Below, piece by piece: positions 14,165 through 22,142 of a stretch of DNA of 46,228 nt. Under the pieces are notes generated by a model. It was given only the letters and a program-made list of their open reading frames with translations. It did not search any database and was not told the DNA's origin. Within the stretch, counting starts at the first letter, position 1. Every line of letters starts with the position of its first letter. Both the position numbers and the translations under genes were made by a program. The stretch is from a virus. Location: IMG/VR virus record IMGVR_UViG_3300042914_001987, positions 1-46,228 of that record; one strand, written 5' to 3'.

Positions 14165-16597
14165 TTAGGCAAAGAAGTACTTGGAGTTCAGGACGCTGTT
14201 GATGTCGAGAGAACCAATCGGAGGAGGCTCTGGTATCTCGATACCTGATTCCACCATCCAGTCATGCAAGCCCATGACCAGATTCTCAGTGTGCATCTCC
14301 ACGAACTGCTCTCGGAGACGCTTCTCGACTACATGGATGGCACCGGCATGAGTGCCATACGAATCGTGGATGAACTGGAACGACGTCAGCCCATCCTCCA
14401 TCACTCCGTGGCATGTCAACACCAGATGCGAGGCATCCAGTGAGTGCACGACGTTGGCCACCACGCCACGCATCTGTGCAGCCACGTCGACCACCGGTAG
14501 GTCTGCCTTGATTGTCAGCTTAATTCCGTTTACCTCGATGCGCTTGTCCTCTTGATCAAGGTAGCGCATGCGGCACGGGAATCCGCTTGGAGTGACCCAC
14601 TCCACTGGCTTGCCTTCGCGTCCCAGTGCCTCGGCACAGGCGCGCATCCAGTCCATCAGACGAGCCGCGCTGATGACGACATCACGCACGGCCAGGTCGA
14701 TCTTCTCTGCCAGGTACCACGCGTTCTTGTATTTGGATCCCTGCAGCGAGTCAGTGAAGCCATCGGCAAGCAGACCGTCGCGCATGCCGGGCTTGGTCAC
14801 ACCGTAGGGGTATGCTAGTACCGAACGCTTGACTACCTTTCGTCTCTTCTTAGGATTCTGCATTGTCTCTAGCCAGGCAATCGGAGGAATGTCCTGGTTG
14901 CAGTCGTCGAGAACCTGACCCGATGCAATGGCGGCGTCTGCGTCTGCATCCACCGCATTGTGGACCAAGGCAGCGACGTTGGCGTACAGGTCCTGGGGGA
15001 CGTCGGCATCCACCAGGTTGACCGCCTCGCCGCCCACCTCGTCACGCCCCATGGCGGACAGGTGCTGAAGGCCATTCTGCGATCCGTCCTTGCACACAGA
15101 GAGATGGCTGACATAGGTGGTTGGATCACCCGATGACATGGCACGTGCGATGTCCCTCGCTACCTGAACGAATAGGAACGCATCGTCATACTCCAACCAG
15201 CGCATGTCGTTCTCAACGTCAGGCTTGTCTCCCCACGTGGTGTCCCACCACTTCACGCGGTCGTCGAAGGAGATCTTGTCCTGACCTGCGCAGCCAGCCG
15301 CCCAGATCTTGAGTTCACGAAGGCCGTTGCTCCCTAGAGGCCTTCCCTCTGCATACTGGATCAGCGCCTTGCACATGTCGGATCCCTGCGGATGGACCGC
15401 AGTGGATGCCGGGTAGATGCGTCCCCTCCAGTCAAGGCAATGGACGAAGAAGACTGGCTTGCCCACCAGTGTCTCCGCCTCCTTGATGGCGATGAACGCC
15501 TTGATGCGCTTGCTGACCGCCGTCTGCGCCGCAGACTTGATCGCATCGCGCTTCTGCCTCCACACCTTGATCTCCTCGCGTGACGCGCCCTTCGAGATCG
15601 GAGGGAGTTCCTCGGACGGCACCGATGGAATCAGCCCATCAAACTTTGGGTTGTTTGCGTGGAACACCCGTGTCGCAAGGGCCAGCGTCTCCGTGTCTAT
15701 CTGCCACTCGACGTTCTGAATGGCGTTCACGGCTCGAAGCACGTAGCCGATGTCGTAGTTGCCTAGGTCAGGCCTGTGATGGCCGCTGACCCCGTGGTAC
15801 TTGATCGGCTCCACAAGGTTGAACCTGTATCCGCCCTTGATGTTCTTCCCATCCTGCGTCCACGGCACAGGAGGACATGTCATTGGAGAACATGCGGGAA
15901 GCATCAACTCGCAGAACGACGTCATCTCCTCCAGCTTGTCCTTGACGTCGTCCGTCTTCTCGATGAAGTACACGGTGCGCTTCTTGTCACGCACCAACTT
16001 CAGTTCAAACCCGATGCCTAGGCGACACACCAGCATGATCAGCCGTGTGCCGATCCCCAGGCTCTGAGTAAGCGTCCATCGGATGGACTTGCCGTTCATC
16101 TTCTTGAACAGCTTCCTGATCTTCGACTTGTCCCCGCGGATCTTGTCGATCATGTTGCGGGAAAAGCCACGGTCTTCCTTGCTGCGGAGTCTGTTGATCC
16201 GCTGGATCTCCTCGAGTTCGTGCTCGAGTTTGATCCGTCCTGCAAGGGTGTTGGCGGCGTGGGTCAGCTTGCCTGACTCCGATGTCTCGATCTTGATCAG
16301 CGTGGCCAGGGTCATCAGGGCCAGCTTGTCGGCACCCATGGTCAGGTAGGCGGGGCCCCATGTAGCAGGTCGCCCCGCCGCAGCCATGCCGCCAAGCATG
16401 CGCTGCTGGTCCTCGAGTATGGCGTCGGAGACCATCTGAATCTTCTTGGAGACCATCGACCGGCTGGCCGGTGACAGTTCCATGTTCTCCAGTGCACGGC
16501 GAAAGCGATCGACGCCCTTGTCGATCGACTTCAGTTCCATCTCGTCATTGACCGCCGTCCACTTGGTCTTCTCCTCTTCGCTCAGTTCCTTCCACAT
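14165..16597 (-). CDS. Single-subunit phage RNA polymerase (T7 gp1-like)
   Basis: An 810-aa polymerase from the ATG at 16597 (MWKELSEEEK). Catalytic features are intact, numbered from this start: CKDGSQNGLQH with Asp504, the O-helix KRSVLAYPYGV (about 590-600) with catalytic Lys and Tyr, and IHDSYGTH with Asp745. The C-terminus ends YFFA, like the FAFA foot of T7 RNAP. It is about 70 residues shorter than T7's 883, mostly in the N-terminal promoter-binding and exit domain. It should transcribe the middle and late genes from its own promoters. The first 53 bases overlap the nuclease gene. Confidence 0.98.
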   Translation of the reverse strand: MWKELSEEEKTKWTAVNDEMELKSIDKGVDRFRRALENMELSPASRSMVSKKIQMVSDAILEDQQRMLGGMAAAGRPATWGPAYLTMGADKLALMTLATLIKIETSESGKLTHAANTLAGRIKLEHELEEIQRINRLRSKEDRGFSRNMIDKIRGDKSKIRKLFKKMNGKSIRWTLTQSLGIGTRLIMLVCRLGIGFELKLVRDKKRTVYFIEKTDDVKDKLEEMTSFCELMLPACSPMTCPPVPWTQDGKNIKGGYRFNLVEPIKYHGVSGHHRPDLGNYDIGYVLRAVNAIQNVEWQIDTETLALATRVFHANNPKFDGLIPSVPSEELPPISKGASREEIKVWRQKRDAIKSAAQTAVSKRIKAFIAIKEAETLVGKPVFFVHCLDWRGRIYPASTAVHPQGSDMCKALIQYAEGRPLGSNGLRELKIWAAGCAGQDKISFDDRVKWWDTTWGDKPDVENDMRWLEYDDAFLFVQVARDIARAMSSGDPTTYVSHLSVCKDGSQNGLQHLSAMGRDEVGGEAVNLVDADVPQDLYANVAALVHNAVDADADAAIASGQVLDDCNQDIPPIAWLETMQNPKKRRKVVKRSVLAYPYGVTKPGMRDGLLADGFTDSLQGSKYKNAWYLAEKIDLAVRDVVISAARLMDWMRACAEALGREGKPVEWVTPSGFPCRMRYLDQEDKRIEVNGIKLTIKADLPVVDVAAQMRGVVANVVHSLDASHLVLTCHGVMEDGLTSFQFIHDSYGTHAGAIHVVEKRLREQFVEMHTENLVMGLHDWMVESGIEIPEPPPIGSLDINSVLNSKYFFA

Positions 16598-16913
16598 CGT
16601 CGACCTTCTTTCTGTGACGGTGCACATAGTCGTAGAACGGTGTGTCCTTGAAACGCTCGATGTCGGCGCCCTCCTTGAGGGCTCCGTGCTTGTTGCAGCC
16701 TTGACAGAGCAGTGATCGTGGCTTGCCTGAGTCGTGGTCGTGGTCGAGCGTGAAGCCCGACCTGCCCGACGAGCCTGTGTACAGGACCTCAGCGCATATG
16801 GCGCACAATCCTTTCTGCGCTTCCCACATCCTGAAGAACAACCCTCTGGTCATTCCTCGGATGCCTTGGCTTCGCCACACTGCCAGCCGTCGTTCATCCC
16901 ACGGTGGCTTCAT
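16545..16913 (-). CDS. Endonuclease VII-type (HNH, treble-clef) nuclease
   Basis: A 122-aa protein with CAICAEVLY, then the HNH core TLDHDHDSGKPRSLLC and QGCNKHGALKEG, the T4 endonuclease VII recombination nuclease signature (two Cys pairs for structural zinc, catalytic Asp-His). It could resolve branched DNA or nick host DNA. With RusA it gives this phage two junction-type nucleases of different families. The start forms TAATG with the previous gene. The last 20 residues overlap the RNA polymerase start and are charged. Confidence 0.9.
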   Translation of the reverse strand: MKPPWDERRLAVWRSQGIRGMTRGLFFRMWEAQKGLCAICAEVLYTGSSGRSGFTLDHDHDSGKPRSLLCQGCNKHGALKEGADIERFKDTPFYDYVHRHRKKVDDVEGTERRGEDQVDGGQ

Positions 16914-17254
16914 TACCGTCCCTTCAGCGTCTTGAGGACGTCGGTGTAGCCCTTCTTGACGTTCCGCCAGTAATTGATGGAGGCGTCGGCGTCTTTAATC
17001 GCCTTCTTGGTCGACTCTTCGTCGATGATCGGCTGGAGGATGTTGACCCGGTCTTCGGTATTGTAGGCGATGTCACGGACGCTGGCGATGCTGCGCCAGA
17101 CCTGGTTGAAGCACTCGTCGTGAGCGGCGTGCTTGTCGTTCAGGTCGTCGAGGCGCTTGTTGATCTCCTTCAGGTCCTTGTACTGCTGGTAGCCCAAGTA
17201 GACGCTGGCGGCGAGGAGGAGGGTCGAGGCGAGGATGAGTACGAGGTCAAGCAT
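16913..17254 (-). CDS. Single-span membrane protein with coiled coil
   Basis: A 113-aa protein: residues 3-21 (LVLILASTLLLAASVYLGY) form a transmembrane anchor, followed by a charged helical domain (KDLKEINKRLDDLNDKH and onward) predicted to be a cytoplasmic coiled coil. This early-region topology suits a protein acting on the host envelope, for example superinfection exclusion or membrane tethering, but no family is recognised. Its start codon and first residues MLDL lie in a 31-bp repeat shared with the start of the upstream gene. Confidence 0.8.
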   Translation of the reverse strand: MLDLVLILASTLLLAASVYLGYQQYKDLKEINKRLDDLNDKHAAHDECFNQVWRSIASVRDIAYNTEDRVNILQPIIDEESTKKAIKDADASINYWRNVKKGYTDVLKTLKGR

Positions 17255-17274
17255 GGGTCTTGTTCTTCCTGTTG
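17244..17274. repeat. 31-bp direct repeat, copy 1
   Basis: Identical to 17814-17844. It covers a ribosome site (CAGGAAGAAC), a start codon and the codons for Met-Leu-Asp. Together the two copies bracket the 177-aa gene. Confidence 0.95.
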
Positions 17275-17290
17275 GGTGTCGGTCGGGTGA

Positions 17291-17824
17291 TCAGTTGATG
17301 CTGGCGGCAGCGGGACAGGGAGCAATCTTGCAGACTCCGAGTTGTCCGACAAGGCTGAGTCCTGGAACAGTACCGGCATAGACGGCGGTGTCTACGGTGA
17401 AGTCGGCGGTCAGGCTCTCGAGAACACGAACCTCTGTCGGCCGCTGGGTGTGGACTTCGAACACCAGCGTAGCGATGATGTCGTTGTCGATCATGGTCGG
17501 GTTGGCAGCGCCTGTCAGCGGCCCCAGCCACATGAAGTAGCCGTTGCCGTCGTTAAGCGGCGTGTTGGCCCCGTAGAAGTCCCAGGGCTGCAGCGGCATG
17601 CCTGACAGTCCAGGCACACCTGCGATGGTGTTGCCAACAGTGGCACGATCAAGATCGCATCCGACCAGCGTCATGTGCTTTGCAGACCACGAAAGAGCGA
17701 TGTCCGTTGCGTGGGTCCAAATCGGCGCATCCGACTGAAGAACGATGTCGACAAGACACGTTCGGGTGATGCAGTCGTAGTCGGCTACGAGAACGATGTC
17801 AACGGGCGGTGGTAGGTCAAGCAT
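17291..17824 (-). CDS. Beta-sandwich protein, possibly cohesin-like
   Basis: A 177-aa protein without a signal peptide. Alternating hydrophobic strands (VDIVLVADYD, ATDIALSWSAKHMTLVGCDL, and IIATLVFEVHTQ near the C-terminus) and a Gly/Asn/Asp-rich middle resemble cohesin-type or similar Ig-like modules of surface proteins. This is pattern resemblance only. Such a domain is odd among early genes. The gene is flanked by two copies of a 31-bp repeat and shares its initiation region with the next gene, which suggests insertion or duplication of a cassette. Confidence 0.75.
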   Translation of the reverse strand: MLDLPPPVDIVLVADYDCITRTCLVDIVLQSDAPIWTHATDIALSWSAKHMTLVGCDLDRATVGNTIAGVPGLSGMPLQPWDFYGANTPLNDGNGYFMWLGPLTGAANPTMIDNDIIATLVFEVHTQRPTEVRVLESLTADFTVDTAVYAGTVPGLSLVGQLGVCKIAPCPAAASIN

Positions 17825-17844
17825 GGGTCTTGTTCTTCCTGTTG
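17814..17844. repeat. 31-bp direct repeat, copy 2
   Basis: Second copy of the 17244-17274 sequence. Here it overlaps the last codons of the 57-aa gene (NRKNKTHA and stop) and the start of the 177-aa gene, which overlap as ATGCTTGA. Because it belongs to the end of a gene here, this copy is probably the original. Confidence 0.95.
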
Positions 17845-17990
17845 TCGAGGTCCATGATCAGAACGCGGTGCTCGAGACGATCAAGAGCATTGGCCGCTTG
17901 GTTGAGGGCGACACGGGCAGCGGAGGTGTCCATGAAGGACTGGGAGGCGAGGTCCCTGAGACGACGCTTCAGTTCAGCGTACTCTTCCAT
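17817..17990 (-). CDS. Small helical hypothetical protein (57 aa)
   Basis: Starts as TGATG on the stop of the 83-aa gene and ends by overlapping the 177-aa gene in ATGCTTGA. The product MEEYAELKRRLRDLASQSF, then ARVALNQAANALDRLEHRVL, is one long amphipathic helix with a basic tail, a likely coiled coil. No family recognised. Confidence 0.8.
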   Translation of the reverse strand: MEEYAELKRRLRDLASQSFMDTSAARVALNQAANALDRLEHRVLIMDLDNRKNKTHA

Positions 17991-18241
17991 CAGTACACCC
18001 CCATGTTGGGCTTGGACAGGGTCTGGGTCAGGGTGTACGACCCATCCTCGAGATGGAACAGCAGATGAGCGATGCCCATCCAGAGAGCAGCCGTATCGGT
18101 GTTGCCCTTGCTCGCCTCCTCCTCGTACATGGAGTAGGCCAGCGACGCCTGCTCAAGGCAGGTCGGCCTGTCGATGGGAGCAGACACGTTGAAGCTGTCG
18201 TCGATGCACTTCTTGTTCTTGCCCTTGTTCTTGTCACACAT
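17990..18241 (-). CDS. Hypothetical protein (83 aa)
   Basis: Begins MCDKNKGKNKKCIDDS, with two early Cys, then an acidic helical part (LEQASLAYSMYEEEASKGN, then ALWMGIAHLLFHLED). It is the first gene after a 112-base gap with promoter- and terminator-like sequence, so it may open a new transcription unit that leads to the RNA polymerase gene. Function unknown. Confidence 0.75.
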   Translation of the reverse strand: MCDKNKGKNKKCIDDSFNVSAPIDRPTCLEQASLAYSMYEEEASKGNTDTAALWMGIAHLLFHLEDGSYTLTQTLSKPNMGVY

Positions 18242-18266
18242 GCAGACACTCTCTCTTTCTATGAAG

Positions 18267-18298
18267 TAGAGTAAAGAAGAGTATAAGTACTAGTAAGG
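18267..18298 (+). repeat. 32-nt element, inverted relative of 3445-3478
   Basis: Reads TAGAGTAAAGAAGAGTATAA, then GTACTAGTAAGG on the plus strand. It lies in the gap between the sigma-like gene and the 83-aa gene and matches the minus strand at 3445-3478 with three substitutions and a two-base gap. Confidence 0.55.
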
Positions 18299-18315
18299 TA
18301 TCTACCTATAGTACC
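18297..18315 (-). promoter_or_regulatory. Candidate phage RNA polymerase promoter
   Basis: Minus strand: GGTACTATAGGTAGATACC. The core ACTATAGGTAGA differs from the T7 initiation region ACTATAGGGAGA by one base. A closely similar string, GGTACCATAGGTATACC, occurs at 26426-26442 after the terminase gene. A weak hairpin with loop GAA (18315-18333) stands just upstream. It would drive the operon from the 83-aa gene through the RNA polymerase. The assignment is inference. Confidence 0.45.
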
Positions 18316-18353
18316 TATAGAGTTCCTCTATGGAGGGGCGGGTAATAGGGGGT

Positions 18354-18845
18354 CTAGCCGATTTGGTCAGCCAGCCTCGACAGGGTCTTCACCCCACGGC
18401 TCCGGCCGACGTACACGGCCATCAGGCTCCTGCCCGTCGCCTTGGCAGCAGACTCGGGGGCGATGCCCCAGTACTCCATCAGGACAGCCTCCCGCTGTGA
18501 GTCAGGAAGACTGTCTAGAAGCGGTCGGATCGACTCCATTGCCTCGAGCATCTCGGCTGGGTTAGAGTCGAAATGACTCTTACTCATGGCGTCCGACTCC
18601 CATACGCAGGGGTACGACGACTTGGGCAGGTCGTCCCTGAAGAACTGGAGGGTCGAGTACCGCAGGTAGGCAAAGAAGTTGGTGCCATCCACGCTGCTGC
18701 CTGTCTCGTATGCCCGAAGGGCAGCACGTTGGAAGATGTCGTCTGCGTCATGTACCTGACCGCGGTATCCGTACTTGGCCATGAAGTTGAGGATGAACGT
18801 GTAGTACGGCAGGAGTTCGGTTGGGATGTGCTTCAGCTTGTTCAT
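18354..18845 (-). CDS. ECF-like sigma factor
   Basis: A 163-aa two-domain protein. Residues about 12-75 resemble sigma region 2 (FILNFMAKYGYRGQVHDADDIF, then ALRAYE and a NFFAYLRYSTLQFFRDDL helix). Residues about 110-160 resemble region 4, a helix-turn-helix that reads the -35 element (LLDSLPDSQREAVLMEYWG, SAAKATGRSLMAVYVGRSRG). Size and layout fit ECF sigma factors. In a phage with its own polymerase, it could redirect host RNA polymerase to early genes. It starts as ATGA on the peptidase stop. A diverged, inactive or anti-host variant is also possible. Confidence 0.75.
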   Translation of the reverse strand: MNKLKHIPTELLPYYTFILNFMAKYGYRGQVHDADDIFQRAALRAYETGSSVDGTNFFAYLRYSTLQFFRDDLPKSSYPCVWESDAMSKSHFDSNPAEMLEAMESIRPLLDSLPDSQREAVLMEYWGIAPESAAKATGRSLMAVYVGRSRGVKTLSRLADQIG

Positions 18846-19789
18846 AGTCCGTCCTTCCAGTCACGCCAGTCGTTCTCGGACAGGAAGTCAGGATCGGTGA
18901 TCCCGACATCGGGGTTGGTGTAGTCCCAGCGGTGGGAGCGGTAGTTGCGCACGTACCTGCGCCAGTTGTCATTGTCGTCGTCGGCCCCGTGGATGACGTC
19001 TCGGACGGGAGACGGCACCATGTTCTTGCCAGCCACCCTGATCAGGGAGCAGCACAGCAGGTATGCGAAGGAGACGTTTGTCATCTCCGCATGGGTGTGC
19101 TGGGCGAAGTACCCGACGCTGAGGTTGGTGCACTCGGGCACCATGTCGGTGAACTCGGCGCTGTCGGTGAACAGCCCGGTGGGGTCGCACCTGAGGTCGA
19201 TGACCTCGGATGATTCCTGCCAGATCGCCTTGGCCAACTGCGTGGCCCACACGTCAGAGCAGCACCGTGACCCACGCTGGTGGGTGATGATGCTGTCGTA
19301 GCCCTTGCGGTCGAGCGAGATGCACGCATCGTACTCGAGTATGCCCGTGTCCTTGGCGAACTCACCCGAACCGATGCATCCGACCTCCTCGCCTTGGAAG
19401 AAGGCGTAGGTGCCAGGGCAGCCAGCGCGGATCATCATCGCCATGATGGCGCACCCGACCTTGTCGTCTGCACCCAGGATGGACTTACCGTCCGTCTTGA
19501 GCATGTCGCCGTCCCACTTCATGTTGACGAGGCGCGGCTCATGGTCTGCCGTGTCGCAGTGGGCAGTCCACAGGATGCGCTCGCCGGGTCCTGGGACCTT
19601 GACGACGAAGTTGCCGTGCTTGTCGATCTCAGTGCTTCCGCCGTCGTATGTCGCCTTCCGCCCAGGTGCCCCGCCGTGAGGCGGGGTGGGAAGATGCGGC
19701 CACACGTACGGTTCGAAGCCGTGCGGGGTTGTCATGCGGCACATCGCCATCAGCGTGTGCTTGAACTTGCGGTATGTTGGGGTCCACAT
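18842..19789 (-). CDS. M20/M28/M42-type metallopeptidase-like protein
   Basis: A 315-aa protein with the layout of dinuclear zinc exopeptidases: HCDTAD (His77, Asp79), GADDKVG with a bridging Asp (108), FFQGEEVG with the catalytic Glu pair (134-135), a following Asp near 160 and QHTHAE for the last ligand. Full motif spacing suggests an active aminopeptidase or amidohydrolase. The C-terminus is an extra acidic, Trp-rich tail (NDWRDWKDGL). Such enzymes are unusual among early genes of T7-like phages. Substrates could be host peptides or a small metabolite. Confidence 0.8.
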   Translation of the reverse strand: MWTPTYRKFKHTLMAMCRMTTPHGFEPYVWPHLPTPPHGGAPGRKATYDGGSTEIDKHGNFVVKVPGPGERILWTAHCDTADHEPRLVNMKWDGDMLKTDGKSILGADDKVGCAIMAMMIRAGCPGTYAFFQGEEVGCIGSGEFAKDTGILEYDACISLDRKGYDSIITHQRGSRCCSDVWATQLAKAIWQESSEVIDLRCDPTGLFTDSAEFTDMVPECTNLSVGYFAQHTHAEMTNVSFAYLLCCSLIRVAGKNMVPSPVRDVIHGADDDNDNWRRYVRNYRSHRWDYTNPDVGITDPDFLSENDWRDWKDGL

Positions 19790-22116
19790 TAGACGGTGAC
19801 TCCTCCGAAGTAGGCCTTGACATCAGACCACTGCTTCATGTAGACCGCTTCAGCGACCTCCTTGAGGCGAATGTCGTTGTCGGCCCAGATTGCAGTAATG
19901 ACGGTGAACAACTCGTTGTGATGCTGGCAGTACACGCCAGCGATGAAGGTTCCGTTGAACAGGATCAAATAGTTGCCAGACTGAAGCACGCGGTCGAACT
20001 TGATCGTGTTCGGGCCATTGGCGACGTACGCATAGCTACCGAACATGAAGTTGCTGGCGTACATCGACTTGCAGCGCATGTCGTACGCATGAGCCTTGGT
20101 GCAGAACATCGACTCGATCGCCCTGCATGGGTGGCCGTGCGAAACCATGTACCCTGTCGGATGGTCGCACGACGCGTAGAACGTGCCCATCCCACGCTGC
20201 TCGTACTTTGGGAAGTACATCGTACCGACGACCGAGCCGTTGGACGTGATGTGCATCGACGTTGTCGACAGCGTGACGTACGGCATCTGGGAGATCACAT
20301 GACCCACGGGGTACAGGCTGGACGCGGTTGTCGGCGGCACCACAACGGTCGTCATACACTTGGTCGCGTCGAACTTGACCAGCATGGCGTGTGGGCCGAC
20401 ACGCATGAACCGGTTGATCTCATACTCGCCGTTGCCGAGGGCGCGCTTGACCTTCGGTCCAGCGTAGATCTCCGTATCATAGTGGACGATGTACGTGCCA
20501 GCCTGAGACAGCAGGTTCCGCTCCTCCCAGTTGAACGAACTACATGAGATCTCGGCGGGGTACGCGCTGGACACTTCCGTAGAGTCGAACTTCAGCACAT
20601 GTGCCACCTCCTCACGCGAGACCCACGTCGGCTCACGTGTGTCGACACCCCAGGATCCGCCGTCCCGCATCGACAGCACGTGCGAGACCTCGACGAACGT
20701 GCCGTCCTCGATCAACTTGTTCCAGATGCGACGTCCGCCGACTACCGTCGTCTCGTCCTCAGGGACCATGCCCTGGGAGTCGTCCTTGTCGATGGTCGTC
20801 TCGCGCAGGACGACGGTCCTCGAAAGGGCGGTTGAGTAGCGCTGGTTGACCGGCCAAGCGCGGATGGAGATCCGCTCGCGCCGAGGAGCGTACTCGTAGT
20901 CGAACTGCAGCGTGTCCGACTTGATCTCGTACGCCTCGTCGATGTGTCGGTACGACTCGTCGCAGCACCACGCGAAGTCCCCGTTGTCGACGCAGGAGTC
21001 GCACACGTCGCCGTACCCCTCGACGTAGCGGATGTCGTCCTCGCCACAGCGCTCCTCGCAGCACGCGCAGTAGTGACCGTTGTCGTTGTACTCGTCATCG
21101 TCGAACTGACGGCCCCATGCGTTGCCGTACTGGTTGTTGCTGGTCTCCTTCCAACCCGCGAGACGGTCGATCTTGCTGTACCGAGGCGGCACCCACAGGA
21201 CCTTGCTGCCGATGACCTTGTTCATGTGGTACAGGTAGCCGCGGTCTACGTATGGCGCGTACTCCGTCTGAATGAGCGGAACGACTCCGCTGTCGGCAGC
21301 CTTGTCGACGGTCAGGACGCCCTTCCGCTCGCAGAAGGACTTGACCCGCTCGACCTGATCGTTCAGCATGGCACCAGTGGCACCACGCGCAGACACGTAG
21401 TACACGCGTCCGTAGAACCAGCCGGGACCGAACGCAAGATTGTCGGGGGCCGGGTCGAAGGAGTCAGTCGGGCGGAACACCAGCGCCCTGCCGATGGGCT
21501 TGTCGCCGTCCTTGAAGACAGCGAGTGCGCACTGGTTGGGATTGGTGCCCCACACCTCGGTCTTCGGGCTGTTGTAGCCCGTCATACACGAATGCGTCGT
21601 CCCGTCGTTCTCGCCGTACCACTCGGCGAGTTGCGGTCCAGTCAGCATGTCGACGGTGAGGTCCTCGACAGGACACTTCAGCCGCCGTGTGATCTCCGCT
21701 GACGCGGCCTCGATCTTGGTCGAGTCCTTCGACACATCCGTCTGAAGGGAGGCGACGAAGCGAGAGACCGACAGGCCACTCTTCTTGGATCGGTACAGGA
21801 CCTTGGGGCAGTCCTGAATGACGGGCTCTATCTGAGCCCACGTCCTAAAGTCCTCGTCACGATCCTTCATGACGAGGTCGTAGAACGCCCACCAATCCAG
21901 CACATCAACGAGGACATGGTGGAGCGTGACGGTCACCTTGCCGTCAGCCACCACGAACTCGGGGATCTCGAAGCGAGTCCCCGTCACCTCGTCGCCGCCG
22001 TTGGGACGGCACTTGAAGTCCTTGATCTGCTTGGCGCAGAAGGCCGAGAACATGCACGCAAGACCCTGCTCCTGCAGGATCGCCTGAACCGTACCGAAAG
22101 TCATCTCCGCAGCCAT
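19789..22116 (-). CDS. Large cysteine-rich protein of unknown function (775 aa)
   Basis: Residues 345-391 hold a dense metal-binding cluster: CACCEERC (350-357), CDSC (372-375) and WCCDESYRH (383-391), enough for two zinc knuckles. Residues 170-181 contain NDGTTHSCMTGY, a His-Ser-Cys-Met motif I have seen in other large phage proteins of unknown role. The C-terminal 200 residues contain HPTGYMVSHGHPCRAIES, rich in His and Cys. There are no membrane segments. It opens with a strong GGAGGTG site behind a 3-base-loop hairpin. Position in the early region suggests host takeover; I do not assign one. Confidence 0.85.
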   Translation of the reverse strand: MAAEMTFGTVQAILQEQGLACMFSAFCAKQIKDFKCRPNGGDEVTGTRFEIPEFVVADGKVTVTLHHVLVDVLDWWAFYDLVMKDRDEDFRTWAQIEPVIQDCPKVLYRSKKSGLSVSRFVASLQTDVSKDSTKIEAASAEITRRLKCPVEDLTVDMLTGPQLAEWYGENDGTTHSCMTGYNSPKTEVWGTNPNQCALAVFKDGDKPIGRALVFRPTDSFDPAPDNLAFGPGWFYGRVYYVSARGATGAMLNDQVERVKSFCERKGVLTVDKAADSGVVPLIQTEYAPYVDRGYLYHMNKVIGSKVLWVPPRYSKIDRLAGWKETSNNQYGNAWGRQFDDDEYNDNGHYCACCEERCGEDDIRYVEGYGDVCDSCVDNGDFAWCCDESYRHIDEAYEIKSDTLQFDYEYAPRRERISIRAWPVNQRYSTALSRTVVLRETTIDKDDSQGMVPEDETTVVGGRRIWNKLIEDGTFVEVSHVLSMRDGGSWGVDTREPTWVSREEVAHVLKFDSTEVSSAYPAEISCSSFNWEERNLLSQAGTYIVHYDTEIYAGPKVKRALGNGEYEINRFMRVGPHAMLVKFDATKCMTTVVVPPTTASSLYPVGHVISQMPYVTLSTTSMHITSNGSVVGTMYFPKYEQRGMGTFYASCDHPTGYMVSHGHPCRAIESMFCTKAHAYDMRCKSMYASNFMFGSYAYVANGPNTIKFDRVLQSGNYLILFNGTFIAGVYCQHHNELFTVITAIWADNDIRLKEVAEAVYMKQWSDVKAYFGGVTV

Positions 22117-22127
22117 GTGTCACCTCC

Positions 22128-22142
22128 GAGCGCTAAGCGCTC
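22128..22142 (-). other. Triloop hairpin next to the 775-aa gene ribosome site
   Basis: GAGCGC and GCGCTC pair around a 3-base loop (TTA in the transcript), extendable to seven pairs with a single-base loop. It directly abuts GGAGGTG and overlaps the stop of the 98-aa gene. It is the fifth early hairpin of this kind but has no long partner stem-loop because the upstream sequence is coding. Confidence 0.6.
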
